Positions 1 through 7,317 of a stretch of 25,825 nucleotides of DNA are shown here, in pieces. Every line of letters starts with the position of its first letter. Positions within the stretch are counted from its first letter, which is position 1. The notes beneath the pieces are model-generated. The model was given only the letters and a program-made list of their open reading frames with translations. It had not been told where the DNA came from and did no database searches. Made by a program: the position numbers and the translations under genes. Source of the stretch: JAUNST01 sp964452285 (lineage in GTDB: Bacteria; Patescibacteriota; Microgenomatia; UBA1400; PJMF01); NCBI GenBank assembly GCA_964452285.1, contig CAYVKW010000015.1, positions 1-25,825 of the forward strand. The letters run 5' to 3'.

Positions 1-122
1 GTTTGATAGATATGACGTTTTTAATTAAAATAGGTGACCGTTTTCGAACGGTACCTCCGCAGTATGATCAAGGTGTAGTTCAGAGTACACTGGAGAAAAA
101 TTTCATTGTAAAGCCGAACTAG
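1..122 (+). CDS. 3' end of an unidentified protein (partial)
   Basis: A reading frame is open from the left edge (first complete codon at 3) through 39 codons to a TAG at 120-122. The tail it encodes is mixed and protein-like, with a segment IGDRFRTVPPQYDQ near the end. The gene continues beyond the window, so its start is unseen. Its stop overlaps the stop of the LCP gene on the other strand: both are TAG inside the palindrome CTAG at 119-122. Such tight tail-to-tail packing is common in compact genomes and supports this being a real gene end. I do not recognise the family. Confidence 0.5.
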   Translation, partial: LIDMTFLIKIGDRFRTVPPQYDQGVVQSTLEKNFIVKPN

Positions 123-1273
123 GGTTGGATTTGAGCGCTCATGCTAGCGACAAAAAGCTGAATGTCACTGTAATTATCTTGACCGAGCTTGGGAATAAGA
201 ATATATTGACGGTCGTTGCTGCGGCTATCTTGTAAATAATTTTTGTTATTAAGAATATCGGTTTCAAATTCAAAGTCGGACAAGTCGCCGTAATTGGCAA
301 GAGCTTGAGTGACGAAAGAAAGATTGAGGTCTGTCTTAATAGTTGTCAAGGCTTCTTTGATTAAACTGGGTAATTTGGGTAGAGTGCTTGGTCGCAACAA
401 AGTATCTTTTAAAGCCGTAAGAACGGCTTCTTGACGTTGGCTGCGACCAAAGTCGCCACCGCCGACACCAGAATGACGGGAACGGACAAATTTGAGCAAC
501 TGTTCACTGGCAATGATTTGCGGACCGGCGTCAAAAGAAATAGTTTCATAACGACAGGTGAAAACTTTTTCGAGTTCGGAACTAGTGAGCGAGGCGGAAA
601 AAGTGGCGACGTCTTCTTCGGTAAAACCACAAAGATTGTTTTCTTCACCTTTGAGAGGATAAAGATCGTCGGTGAAAGCATAAGGCACGTCGACGGTGAG
701 ACCTTCTTTGTGGGTTAATAAATCAATAAGGTTGATAAATCCCGTAAAGTCAACCGCTAGATAATAATCGACTGGTTGGCCAATGATTTGAGCAACGACG
801 TTTTTGGTCAGGGTGCCGCCGCCGTCCGCGCCCTGAAAATCTTCAGGGCGCCAAGTGTATTGTTTAGTACTATTGCCGATCGAGAAAGTGCTGTTAATTT
901 TACTGTAAAAATCGCTATTTTGATCGGCTTGGCGCGAAAAAGGTAGTTTGATCCAAAGGTCACGAGGAATAGAAAGTAGATGAACTTTTTTCGCGCGCGG
1001 GACAATATGGGCTAAAATAATCGTATCGGCAAGGCCGCCACCGGCATGATTAGCGCCGCCATAACCGATTAAAAGAACGTTAACAGGAGCGAGAGGATCT
1101 GGTGGCGCCGGTGTGGCGCTTTGAGTCGCCACAGGGATAGCAAAAGATGTTGAATCATTAGCCTTTGTTTGAGAAAATTTTTGATAACGCCAAAAACCAT
1201 AAACTAAAAAAGAAGTTAAACTAACTAAAAAAAGACTAGCAGCTAAAATAATCCACTTGAGGCGAGATGACAT
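119..1273 (-). CDS. LCP (LytR-CpsA-Psr) family envelope protein
   Basis: LCP enzymes transfer polyprenyl-linked glycopolymers to peptidoglycan outside the membrane. The 384-aa protein has one N-terminal membrane anchor (about residues 7-27), a Ser/Thr/Pro-rich stalk (about 40-62) and then the LCP domain. Family hallmarks are visible in order: a DTIILA motif, SIPRD with its Arg-Asp pair, KIN, and late in the domain RSRHS followed by GDFGRSQRQ, the Arg-rich phosphate-binding region. Length is normal for the family. Translation starts at the ATG at 1273; an extended -10 lies just upstream and leaves a leader of about 9 nt without Shine-Dalgarno. Together with the FemAB gene and the glycosyltransferase block it suggests a wall carrying attached glycans. 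The acceptor polymer cannot be read from sequence. Confidence 0.9.
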   Translation of the reverse strand: MSSRLKWIILAASLFLVSLTSFLVYGFWRYQKFSQTKANDSTSFAIPVATQSATPAPPDPLAPVNVLLIGYGGANHAGGGLADTIILAHIVPRAKKVHLLSIPRDLWIKLPFSRQADQNSDFYSKINSTFSIGNSTKQYTWRPEDFQGADGGGTLTKNVVAQIIGQPVDYYLAVDFTGFINLIDLLTHKEGLTVDVPYAFTDDLYPLKGEENNLCGFTEEDVATFSASLTSSELEKVFTCRYETISFDAGPQIIASEQLLKFVRSRHSGVGGGDFGRSQRQEAVLTALKDTLLRPSTLPKLPSLIKEALTTIKTDLNLSFVTQALANYGDLSDFEFETDILNNKNYLQDSRSNDRQYILIPKLGQDNYSDIQLFVASMSAQIQP

Positions 1274-1288
1274 AAGATTGAAGCTAAT

Positions 1289-1297
1289 ATTATAACA
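1289..1297 (-). promoter_or_regulatory. extended -10 promoter of the LCP gene
   Basis: On the minus strand the sequence reads TGTTATAAT, a consensus extended -10 with TATAAT at 1294-1289. No good -35 is seen at 16-18 bp. The predicted start of transcription is about 1282, some 9 nt before the ATG. Confidence 0.6.
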
Positions 1298-1408
1298 GAT
1301 AAAAAGTTTTAAACTTAAATATTTTTCTAATAATAGTAAAAAGATTAATGGAAATTTAAAATGATAAAAATTAACCAGAGAATTAGTATGTCAGAAAAAA
1401 GATTTTTA

Positions 1409-1417
1409 TGTTATAAT
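1409..1417 (+). promoter_or_regulatory. extended -10 promoter of rplS
   Basis: TGTTATAAT with TATAAT at 1412-1417. The predicted transcript starts near 1424, giving a leader of about 32 nt that carries a GAGGAG Shine-Dalgarno at 1443-1448. It is divergent from the LCP promoter about 115 bp away. Confidence 0.65.
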
Positions 1418-1455
1418 AGCAGTTCTGATTTTATTGCAGAAGTGAGGAGCAAATT

Positions 1456-1809
1456 ATGGCACAATATTTAAACTATCAAAATACAAAAATAAGCGTGGGT
1501 GACACCATTGCGGTCCATCAAGAAATCGTGGAAGGAAATAAAAAAAGAACACAGGTTTTTGAGGGTATTTTAATTGCTGTAGCAGGTATGGGTACGGGCA
1601 AGACTTTCGTAGTGAGAAAAATTTCGGCTCATAATGTGCCAGTGGAGAAAATTTTTCCAGTGGCTTTGCCAACAATTAAAAAAGTGGAAGTGAAACGTCA
1701 AGGTGATGTGCGCCGAAGTAAACTTTATTACTTGCGCGAGAAATTGGGTAAGAGTGCAACTAAGATCAAAGAAGCCAGTGTGGCTAGCAGACAAAAACGC
1801 GCAGCATAA
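1456..1809 (+). CDS. rplS: 50S ribosomal protein bL19
   Basis: bL19 lies at the 30S-50S interface of the ribosome. The 117-aa product shows the family pattern end to end: GDTIAVH near residue 16, EGNKKRTQVFEG, the TFVVRKIS stretch, FPVALPTIKKVEV, and the highly conserved RRSKLYYLREKLGKSA near the C-terminus. Length matches typical bL19 (about 115 aa). The ATG has a strong GAGGAG ribosome binding site. The usual bacterial neighbours (rpsP, rimM, trmD) are not next to it; yraN follows and starts inside the rplS frame. Confidence 0.96.
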   Translation: MAQYLNYQNTKISVGDTIAVHQEIVEGNKKRTQVFEGILIAVAGMGTGKTFVVRKISAHNVPVEKIFPVALPTIKKVEVKRQGDVRRSKLYYLREKLGKSATKIKEASVASRQKRAA

Positions 1810-2158
1810 GATAATCATTGGTAAATGGGGAGAAAATCAAGCAGTAGCCTTTCTGATGAAGAAAGGCTATTTTATTTTGGCGCGCAATTTTCGTTGCAAA
1901 AACGATGAAGTCGATATTATCGCTTGGGATCAGGAGAACGAAGAAGTGGTGTTTGTGGAAGTGAAAACGAGACAAGATGTGGAATATGGTACAGCGAGCG
2001 AAGCGGTGGATCGACGAAAATTGCACGCTCAAGCAAGAATTGCGGCTGATTATATGCATAAAAAACAGATAAAAAAAGATTATCGGTTTGATATTATTAC
2101 AGTGACTCAAAGTAGCCAGAAAATCGAACACTTTGAGAATGTGAGTTGGCTCTTTTGA
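1778..2158 (+). CDS. yraN: YraN/UPF0102 family putative nuclease
   Basis: YraN proteins resemble Holliday-junction-resolvase and restriction-type nucleases; their cellular job is not settled. Visible signatures: GKWGENQAVAFLMKKGYFIL at the start of the domain, then NDEVDII and VFVEVKTR, which together supply the acidic and Lys residues of a PD-(D/E)xK active site, and YGTASEAVD after it. The frame is open from an ATG at 1703, but the conserved part begins near 1817. I chose GTG at 1778 (126 aa), which gives the usual family length of about 120. Either start lies inside rplS in another frame, so translation is probably coupled to rplS. It ends with TGA. yraN next to rplS is a common bacterial arrangement. 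Confidence 0.85.
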   Translation: MWLADKNAQHKIIIGKWGENQAVAFLMKKGYFILARNFRCKNDEVDIIAWDQENEEVVFVEVKTRQDVEYGTASEAVDRRKLHAQARIAADYMHKKQIKKDYRFDIITVTQSSQKIEHFENVSWLF

Positions 2159-2166
2159 AAAAGATT

Positions 2167-2175
2167 TGTTATAAT
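2167..2175 (+). promoter_or_regulatory. extended -10 giving a leaderless transcript
   Basis: TGTTATAAT with TATAAT at 2170-2175 and a weak -35 (TTGGCT, 2146-2151, 18-bp spacer). Transcription would start near 2182, about 2 nt before the ATG at 2184, leaving no room for a Shine-Dalgarno site. Confidence 0.6.
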
Positions 2176-2183
2176 GGAAAGTG

Positions 2184-2948
2184 ATGATAACAACCTTATT
2201 ACAAGTGCTGATTTCGAGTTTAAGTGTCATAGCGGCAGGAGTGGTTTTGGCAACACCAATTTTGAGTCAATACAGATTGCAGTTTTTTGCCGTGTTTTTA
2301 ATTGGTTTTGTCTTAGTGAATCGCTTGACTAGAAAACAAAGCTTGGATTATAGAGTCATTTTGGAAAAAAGGAGTCTGACTTGGTCTTGGCAATTATTCT
2401 TTGCGGGAGCGGCCATTTTGCTAATGATCGGTGGAACCGGCGGCTTGGCGAGCTGGCTTTTACCCTTGGTTTTTGTTTATTTACTATTTCTGAGTCTAGT
2501 GAACGGTTGGTTACCGACGATCATAACGACTGGTTTGATGATATTTTTTTTGTATGCGCAAACTGGAAATTTTGGAGCGGATAATTATGGTGCGATTTTA
2601 TCAATTGTAGTGTTTGTGCCGATTGCTTTTTTTGCGCAGAAATATTATGTCAGATTCGTGCGGGATCAAGAAGAGCTAAAATTGGAACGAGAAAAAATTA
2701 CCTATTACAATTTATATGCGGAAAAACAACAAAATGAATTATTGACTAGAGAAAAAAATAAAGCGAATGAAGAAGATTGGAACAACAAGAAGAGTGAATC
2801 AAAATTGGTACAAGCTCTGATTCCGCAAATTGACGAACTGCAGAAAGAAAGTCGGTTTCCTGAGAATCAGCTGGTAGTGAGCGCTCGCCTAACCAAAATT
2901 GGCTTGGCTTTGCGAAGATTTCTAAAAGAAGCGGAAGAGAAAAAGTAA
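2184..2948 (+). CDS. polytopic membrane protein with C-terminal coiled coil
   Basis: I do not recognise the family. The 254-aa protein has two hydrophobic segments near the N-terminus (about residues 5-25 and 29-47), a hydrophobic block of two or three segments with a Gly-rich turn GGTGG (about 69-125) and another segment (about 135-153). From about 155 onward it is highly charged, rich in Lys, Glu and Gln, and looks like a long cytoplasmic helix or coiled coil ending in EEKK. That architecture suggests a membrane-anchored scaffold or sensor. A GTG in frame at 2181 is possible, but the ATG at 2184 fits the leaderless promoter better. It lies 25 nt after yraN. Confidence 0.75.
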   Translation: MITTLLQVLISSLSVIAAGVVLATPILSQYRLQFFAVFLIGFVLVNRLTRKQSLDYRVILEKRSLTWSWQLFFAGAAILLMIGGTGGLASWLLPLVFVYLLFLSLVNGWLPTIITTGLMIFFLYAQTGNFGADNYGAILSIVVFVPIAFFAQKYYVRFVRDQEELKLEREKITYYNLYAEKQQNELLTREKNKANEEDWNNKKSESKLVQALIPQIDELQKESRFPENQLVVSARLTKIGLALRRFLKEAEEKK

Positions 2949-3068
2949 AATAAAAATTAATCAGCTTGAGAGGGTTTTGAGAGTGATTTTCTGCGGTTTT
3001 CTTGCAAGCGAGAGAAAGGCTTTCTTGTTTTAAAATAAAATCAAGTTTATAAAGTAAAAGAAAGACCT

Positions 3069-3518
3069 ATGACAGATAATTCTATGCCTAAAGAAGAACA
3101 CTTGACTCTAATGGAAGCACATCATGAATTAAGAAGCTGGCTGCTGATTTTGACAATTGTAGTGGCAATAATGGCGATAGCGATGATTTTTTTGAGTGTG
3201 TTTGTAATTTCCAAACATTATGATAATTTGGACAACCGGACTTATACTCATGGACGGTTGAATAATTTGGAAGACTCAATGAAGACAATGGATAAAGATA
3301 TGAGGGATATGGATAAAAGACAAACAACGGAAATGGAAAATTGGAAAATGATGCAGAATGGTGGCGATGCGAGCAAAGGGGCGCAAATGATGGACACGCA
3401 GGGAAAAAACGCGACGAAAGTGCCGATGACTGATATGCAAAGAGAAGAAGCGACAACATTGCCGATGAATAATGTGGATAAACAGGATAAAATGACTCAG
3501 CCAGCAATGAGAAATTAA
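3069..3518 (+). CDS. single-pass Met-rich membrane protein, unknown function
   Basis: The 149-aa product is not one I recognise. It has a short N-terminal tail, one strong membrane helix (about residues 23-47), then a hydrophilic domain that begins with a heptad-like coiled-coil stretch (about 60-95) and ends disordered. About 19 of 149 residues are methionine, most of them after the membrane helix in patterns such as DMRDMD, MM and PM. Met-rich extracytoplasmic tails can bind copper or silver or absorb oxidation, but no known metal-protein motif is present, so this is only a suggestion. The ATG has a weak purine-rich site upstream. The gene is followed by a perfect terminator, so it ends this transcription block. 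Confidence 0.65.
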   Translation: MTDNSMPKEEHLTLMEAHHELRSWLLILTIVVAIMAIAMIFLSVFVISKHYDNLDNRTYTHGRLNNLEDSMKTMDKDMRDMDKRQTTEMENWKMMQNGGDASKGAQMMDTQGKNATKVPMTDMQREEATTLPMNNVDKQDKMTQPAMRN

Positions 3519-3541
3519 AGATTGGAAGGGCGGAGAGTAAT

Positions 3542-3584
3542 AAGCGGCGGTTGATTAAAATCAACCGCCGCTTGTGTTTTTCGT
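3542..3584. terminator. intrinsic terminator, perfect 14-bp stem
   Basis: Arms 3542-3555 and 3560-3573 are exact reverse complements around a 4-nt TAAA loop and are GC-rich (GCGGCGG core). They are followed by GTGTTTTTCGTTTT. This ends the rplS-side genes before the lexA promoter. Confidence 0.9.
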
Positions 3585-3651
3585 TTTATGTTCCTGTTTT
3601 ATTTTTCGTTTTCTCTCCCCTACTCTATGAAAGTCACCCGAAAATTGACCC

Positions 3652-3695
3652 TTGACATTTAAGTGTGAATCATTTATATATTTATCTATATTTAT
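3652..3695 (+). promoter_or_regulatory. promoter of the LexA-like gene with a 10-bp-spaced repeat
   Basis: A consensus -35 TTGACA (3652-3657) and -10 TATATA (3675-3680) are 17 bp apart. Overlapping and just after the -10, ATATTTAT occurs twice (3678-3685 and 3688-3695), 10 bp apart on one helical face, a plausible but unproven operator for autoregulation. No Gram-positive CGAACN4GTTCG box or E. coli CTGN10CAG box is apparent. The start codon follows about 45 nt later with a weak AGAAAG site. Confidence 0.6.
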
Positions 3696-3724
3696 TGTTA
3701 GTTTTTAATATAGAAAGATAAAAC

Positions 3725-4345
3725 ATGGCTATCACTTTGTATAAAAAGCAAAAACAAATTTATGATTATATTTGTCAATATATTCAAAAAAATGAATTTG
3801 CACCCACGCTAAAAGAGATTGCCGGTGCTATGAATGTTAGCTCGGTGGCGACGATTCATGAACATCTGCATACTTTAGAAGAGAAAAATTTAATTCGGCG
3901 CAATAAAGGGAAAAATCGGTCCATTGAATTGGTAAATCGTACTTTTGTGCGTTTAACGGAAGGTGTGGATTTGCCAATCACTGGTTTTATCAGTTTAAAT
4001 GCGCCGATTACGCCCAATGTGCGACAAGACCAAACTTTTCGGGTGTCGCCAGAATTAATCACGGGCAAAAAAAGAGCCTTTATTTTGCAAGTGCAAGGAG
4101 ACGACCTTAAAGAAGATTTATTGGTGGACAATGATTATCTGATTTTGGAAGAGGAAACGGAGATTCTGCCTGGACAAACAGTAGTAGCAGTTTTGGATAA
4201 TGGAGTGGCAGTGATTAGACGTTATTTTAGAGAAGCGACAAGATTGCGTTTAGAGCCGCTTTATGACCAAGAAGCGATGCCAATTTATGCGGGCAAAGTC
4301 AGGCTTATGGGAAAATTAATGGGCGTGATTCGCAAAACTTTCTAA
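3725..4345 (+). CDS. lexA: LexA-like repressor with inactive protease domain
   Basis: LexA represses SOS genes and normally cuts itself when RecA-ssDNA forms. This 206-aa protein has the LexA length and layout: an N-terminal winged helix (about residues 1-69) with the TLKEIAGAMNVSSVATIHEHLHTLE region, then a C-terminal S24-type domain starting LPITGF. Aligned by eye to E. coli LexA, all three self-cleavage elements are changed. The Ala-Gly scissile bond (GRVAAGEP) is GFISLNAP, so Leu91-Asn92. The nucleophile Ser of VSGMSMKD is Asp127 (VQGDDLKE). The general-base Lys of VTVKR is Ile164 (VAVIR). DNA binding and dimerisation look retained, so it is probably a constitutive or differently controlled repressor. 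It has its own promoter and is followed by a separately promoted FemAB gene. Confidence 0.85.
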   Translation: MAITLYKKQKQIYDYICQYIQKNEFAPTLKEIAGAMNVSSVATIHEHLHTLEEKNLIRRNKGKNRSIELVNRTFVRLTEGVDLPITGFISLNAPITPNVRQDQTFRVSPELITGKKRAFILQVQGDDLKEDLLVDNDYLILEEETEILPGQTVVAVLDNGVAVIRRYFREATRLRLEPLYDQEAMPIYAGKVRLMGKLMGVIRKTF

Positions 4346-4347
4346 AC

Positions 4348-4375
4348 TAGACAATTGTCCAAAATCAGGTATAAT
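4348..4375 (+). promoter_or_regulatory. promoter of the FemAB gene (leaderless)
   Basis: -35 TAGACA (4348-4353), 16-bp spacer, -10 TATAAT (4370-4375). The predicted start near 4382 lies about 2 nt before the ATG at 4384. Confidence 0.7.
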
Positions 4376-4383
4376 ATTTACTC

Positions 4384-5415
4384 ATGTTAGCACGCAGTAT
4401 TACTTTGGAAGAAAAAGATATTTATAATCAGGCAGTGACGCATCCTTTGCAATCTTGGGAATGGGGAGAATTTAAGAAACTAACTGGACAGAGATTGGAG
4501 AGAGTGGGCTTTTTTGATAATGGGAAATTGGTGAGTGCAATTCAAGTAACTTTTCATCAAGCTCCAGGTGGTTATACGGTGGGATATTTGCCAAAAGGGC
4601 CGATGCCGGATGAGGAACAAATCAAGGCTGTAGCGCAAATTGCCAAGAAACATCAAGCGATTTTTGTAAAAATGGAACCAAATGTGATGATTCCGGCGGA
4701 TAGCAAAAATTCGGCTTTTGCGACTATCGATAAATTCTTGACCAGTAGGAACGGGGTCAAAGGAAAACCATTGTTTACACCTTATACTTTTTTGTTGGAT
4801 TTAAATTGTACGGAAGAGGAGCTTTTTGCGCGTCTGCATAGCAAGACGCGCTATAATATCCGATTGGCGGTGAAAAAGGGAGTGACGATTATCGATGATA
4901 GTAGCGAGGGCGGTTTGGAAACTTTTTTACGTTTGTTGCGAGAAACGACAACCAGACAGAGTTTTTATGCACACGACGATCAATATTATCGAGATCTATG
5001 GAAAATGATGAAGAATACTGACATCATGCATGTTTTTCACGCGGTTTACGATCAGACGGTTTTGGTTTCTTGGATTGTTTTTCTTTTCAATGGTCGGCTC
5101 TACTATCCTTACGGGGCTTCATCGAGTTTGCATCGAGAAGTGATGGCGTCGAATTTAATGATGTGGGAAGTGATCAAATATGGTCACGAACATGGAGCTA
5201 AATCTTTTGATATGTGGGGGGCTTTGGGTCCAGATCCAAATCCGAATGATCCGTGGTATGGCTTTCATCATTTTAAAGAAGGTTACGGTGGGAAATTGAT
5301 GAAGAACTTTGATACTTATGATATGGTTTATAATCCGGCAATGTATAAAGTTTTCAATTTAGCTAATGCATTGCGTTGGAGTGGCTTGCGATTGAAAAAA
5401 ATGTTGAGTTTCTAA
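4384..5415 (+). CDS. FemAB/FemX-type peptidyltransferase
   Basis: Fem ligases add amino acids from aminoacyl-tRNA to the lipid II side chain, building the peptidoglycan cross-bridge. The 343-aa protein fits the double-GNAT Fem fold. Visible are an N-terminal HPLQSWEWGEFK motif (about residues 20-31, the usual Q-S/T-x-x-W start of the family), the GYLPKGPMP strand of the first GNAT unit, SKTRYNIRLAVKKGV in the middle (Fem-typical RYNIRKA-like motif), and YPYGASSSLHREVMASNLMMWEVIKYG followed by a FDMWGALGP motif in the second unit, ending with FKEGYGG. It lacks the long coiled-coil arm of FemA/FemX, as many bacterial FemAB proteins do. The ATG has no Shine-Dalgarno because the mRNA is probably leaderless. 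pyrH follows 17 nt later. The amino acid added cannot be inferred. Confidence 0.88.
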   Translation: MLARSITLEEKDIYNQAVTHPLQSWEWGEFKKLTGQRLERVGFFDNGKLVSAIQVTFHQAPGGYTVGYLPKGPMPDEEQIKAVAQIAKKHQAIFVKMEPNVMIPADSKNSAFATIDKFLTSRNGVKGKPLFTPYTFLLDLNCTEEELFARLHSKTRYNIRLAVKKGVTIIDDSSEGGLETFLRLLRETTTRQSFYAHDDQYYRDLWKMMKNTDIMHVFHAVYDQTVLVSWIVFLFNGRLYYPYGASSSLHREVMASNLMMWEVIKYGHEHGAKSFDMWGALGPDPNPNDPWYGFHHFKEGYGGKLMKNFDTYDMVYNPAMYKVFNLANALRWSGLRLKKMLSF

Positions 5416-5432
5416 TTTAGAAAGGTCTGTTT

Positions 5433-6167
5433 ATGACTGCCCAATACAAAAGAATTATGCTCAAGGTGACGGGAGAGTCTCTTTTGGGTGAGAGAGATTT
5501 TGGGATTGATTTTCCAGCGGTTTTGGAATTGGCGAAGAAAATTAAAACGATTAAAGAAACGGGAGTGGAAATTGCAGTGGTAATTGGCGGTGGGAATATT
5601 TTTCGGGGTGCGAGTGCGGCTAAAAACGGCGTTGATCGGGCGACCGCTGATTATATGGGGATGTTGGCGACAATTATGAATGGCATGGCGTTAGAAGATG
5701 CGTTAACACGAATGGGTGTGCCGACGCGTTTGCAGTCAGCTTTGAGTATGCCGAGCGTAGCGGAGTCATTTTTGCGCAAACGCGCGATTCATCACTTGGA
5801 AAAAGGTCGGGTGGTCATTTTGTCGGCCGGGACAGGTAATCCTTATGTGACTACGGACACAGGGGCTTCTTTGCATGCTTTGGAATTACATTGTCAAGTC
5901 TTAATGAAAGCAACTAAAGTGGACGGCGTGTATGACAAAGATCCAACTAAATATCCAGAGGCTAAACGTTATGAAAGTATTTCTTTCAAAGACGCGCTGG
6001 CACAACGTTTGGAAGTAATGGATAGCGCGGCGATGTCTATGGCGATGGAAAATGACCTTATTATCCACGTTTTTAATTTATTTGAAGATGATAACTTAGC
6101 GCGAGTAATTGCCGGCGAAATAGTGGGAACAAAAATTGCTAATGAAGTGGAAACAAAATTTGCCTAA
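5433..6167 (+). CDS. pyrH: UMP kinase
   Basis: This cytoplasmic enzyme phosphorylates UMP to UDP with ATP in pyrimidine nucleotide synthesis. The 244-aa length is typical of the bacterial amino-acid-kinase-fold enzyme. Motifs in order: KRIMLKVTGESL (phosphate loop, family KxSGE with Thr here), VIGGGNIFRG, DRATADYMGMLATIMNG (UMP-binding helix), SAGTGNPYVTTDTGASLHALE, and KATKVDGVYDKDP near the nucleotide site, then MDSAAMSMA. The ATG has an AGAAAGG ribosome binding site about 9 nt upstream. It lies 17 nt after the FemAB gene and is probably co-transcribed. The usual partners tsf and frr are not adjacent. Confidence 0.96.
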   Translation: MTAQYKRIMLKVTGESLLGERDFGIDFPAVLELAKKIKTIKETGVEIAVVIGGGNIFRGASAAKNGVDRATADYMGMLATIMNGMALEDALTRMGVPTRLQSALSMPSVAESFLRKRAIHHLEKGRVVILSAGTGNPYVTTDTGASLHALELHCQVLMKATKVDGVYDKDPTKYPEAKRYESISFKDALAQRLEVMDSAAMSMAMENDLIIHVFNLFEDDNLARVIAGEIVGTKIANEVETKFA

Positions 6168-6184
6168 TTGACGCTGATTAGTGA

Positions 6185-6214
6185 TTGACAAAATGGTGAT
6201 TTTGGTTTAATAAT
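6185..6214 (+). promoter_or_regulatory. promoter of gap
   Basis: -35 TTGACA (6185-6190) and -10 AATAAT (6209-6214) with an 18-bp spacer. The leader is about 35 nt and purine-rich, with AAGAAAGAAG before the ATG at 6256. Confidence 0.6.
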
Positions 6215-6255
6215 AAGAAAATATAAATATTGGTAGTAAAAAGAAAGAAGAAATT

Positions 6256-7299
6256 ATGACCGTGATTGGTATCAATGGTTTTGGTAGAATTGGTAGAACC
6301 GCTTTTAAAGTTTGGCTAAAAAAACACACGCAAGAAGCAGAATTGGCGGTAGTGAATACTTCTGGTTCTATGGATGTAGGTGGTTGGGCGCATTTGCTCA
6401 AATATGACAGCAATTATGGAACATTAGAAACAGAAATCACAGCGGAAAAAGTCCAAGATGCGAAGGCGGCGACGGCAGAAAATCCTTTGATTGGTTATCT
6501 TCACGTTGGTGGTCATAAAGTGGCAGTAACGGCACAAAGAGATCCAACTTTAATTCCGTGGGGCAAATATGGAGTGGAGACAGTCATTGAGTCAACTGGT
6601 GTTTTTACGACAGCAGAAAAAGCGGCTTTGCATTTGCAAGCAGGAGCGAAAAGAGTCATTATCACTGCCCCTGCTAAGGGTGAGGGCGTGGATATGTCGG
6701 TGATTAGCGTCAAGGACTATGATGGTAGTAATCCAATTGTGTCCAATGCTTCTTGCACCACTAATTGCGTGGCGCCTTTAATTAAAGTTTTGAATGAAAA
6801 ATTGGGGATTCAAAAAGCTTTATTGAATACGATTCACGCTTATACCGATGATCAAAACTTACAAGATAATTCTCATAAAGATTTGCGCCGAGCGCGCGCA
6901 GCAGCGATTAATATTGTGCCGACCAGCACAGGTGCGGCAAAAGCGGTTGGAACAATTTATCCTGCTGTGAAGGGTAAATTTGATGGAGTGGCAATTAGAG
7001 TACCAGTGAAGACTGGGAGCTTGTCAGATATTGTTTTTGTTAGTAATCGACCAACGACAATCGAAGAAGTAAACGAAATTTTGTTTGCGGCGAGCCAAAG
7101 TCCGGAGTTTAGCGGGATTATCGCGACGACGGACGAGCCAATTGTGAGTAGCGACATTGTCGGCCGAAGCGATTCTTGCATTGTGGATTTAGGTTTGACC
7201 AATGTAGTGGAAGGTGATTTGGTAAGAGTAGTGGCTTGGTATGACAATGAATGGGGTTATTGTAATCGCTTGGTGGAACAAGCGGTCAAAGAAATTTAA
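6256..7299 (+). CDS. gap: glyceraldehyde-3-phosphate dehydrogenase, type I
   Basis: This glycolytic enzyme oxidises glyceraldehyde-3-phosphate to 1,3-bisphosphoglycerate with reduction of NAD(P). The 347-aa protein carries the Rossmann start GINGFGRIGR (5-14), the catalytic SNASCTTNC with Cys167, and the phosphate-site NIVPTSTGAAKAV, ending in WYDNEWGYCNRL. One point differs from classical NAD enzymes. After strand 2 the usual VND, whose Asp binds the adenosine ribose hydroxyls, is VVNTSGSMDVGGWAHLLKYDS-like, with Thr in place of Asp and two extra residues. This may relax specificity toward NADP. A dedicated promoter precedes it and an unknown coiled-coil gene follows after 18 nt. Confidence 0.96.
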   Translation: MTVIGINGFGRIGRTAFKVWLKKHTQEAELAVVNTSGSMDVGGWAHLLKYDSNYGTLETEITAEKVQDAKAATAENPLIGYLHVGGHKVAVTAQRDPTLIPWGKYGVETVIESTGVFTTAEKAALHLQAGAKRVIITAPAKGEGVDMSVISVKDYDGSNPIVSNASCTTNCVAPLIKVLNEKLGIQKALLNTIHAYTDDQNLQDNSHKDLRRARAAAINIVPTSTGAAKAVGTIYPAVKGKFDGVAIRVPVKTGSLSDIVFVSNRPTTIEEVNEILFAASQSPEFSGIIATTDEPIVSSDIVGRSDSCIVDLGLTNVVEGDLVRVVAWYDNEWGYCNRLVEQAVKEI

Positions 7300-7317
7300 G
7301 AGATAGAAAGTAACATT

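Noticed and set aside
3088..3564. Minus-strand frame of 158 codons opposite the Met-rich protein
   Set aside because: Its start lies in the terminator stem and it is a Ser/Leu/Pro-rich antisense of a Met/Lys-rich gene. The plus-strand gene has a membrane helix and a terminator in the right place, although that call is itself only moderate.
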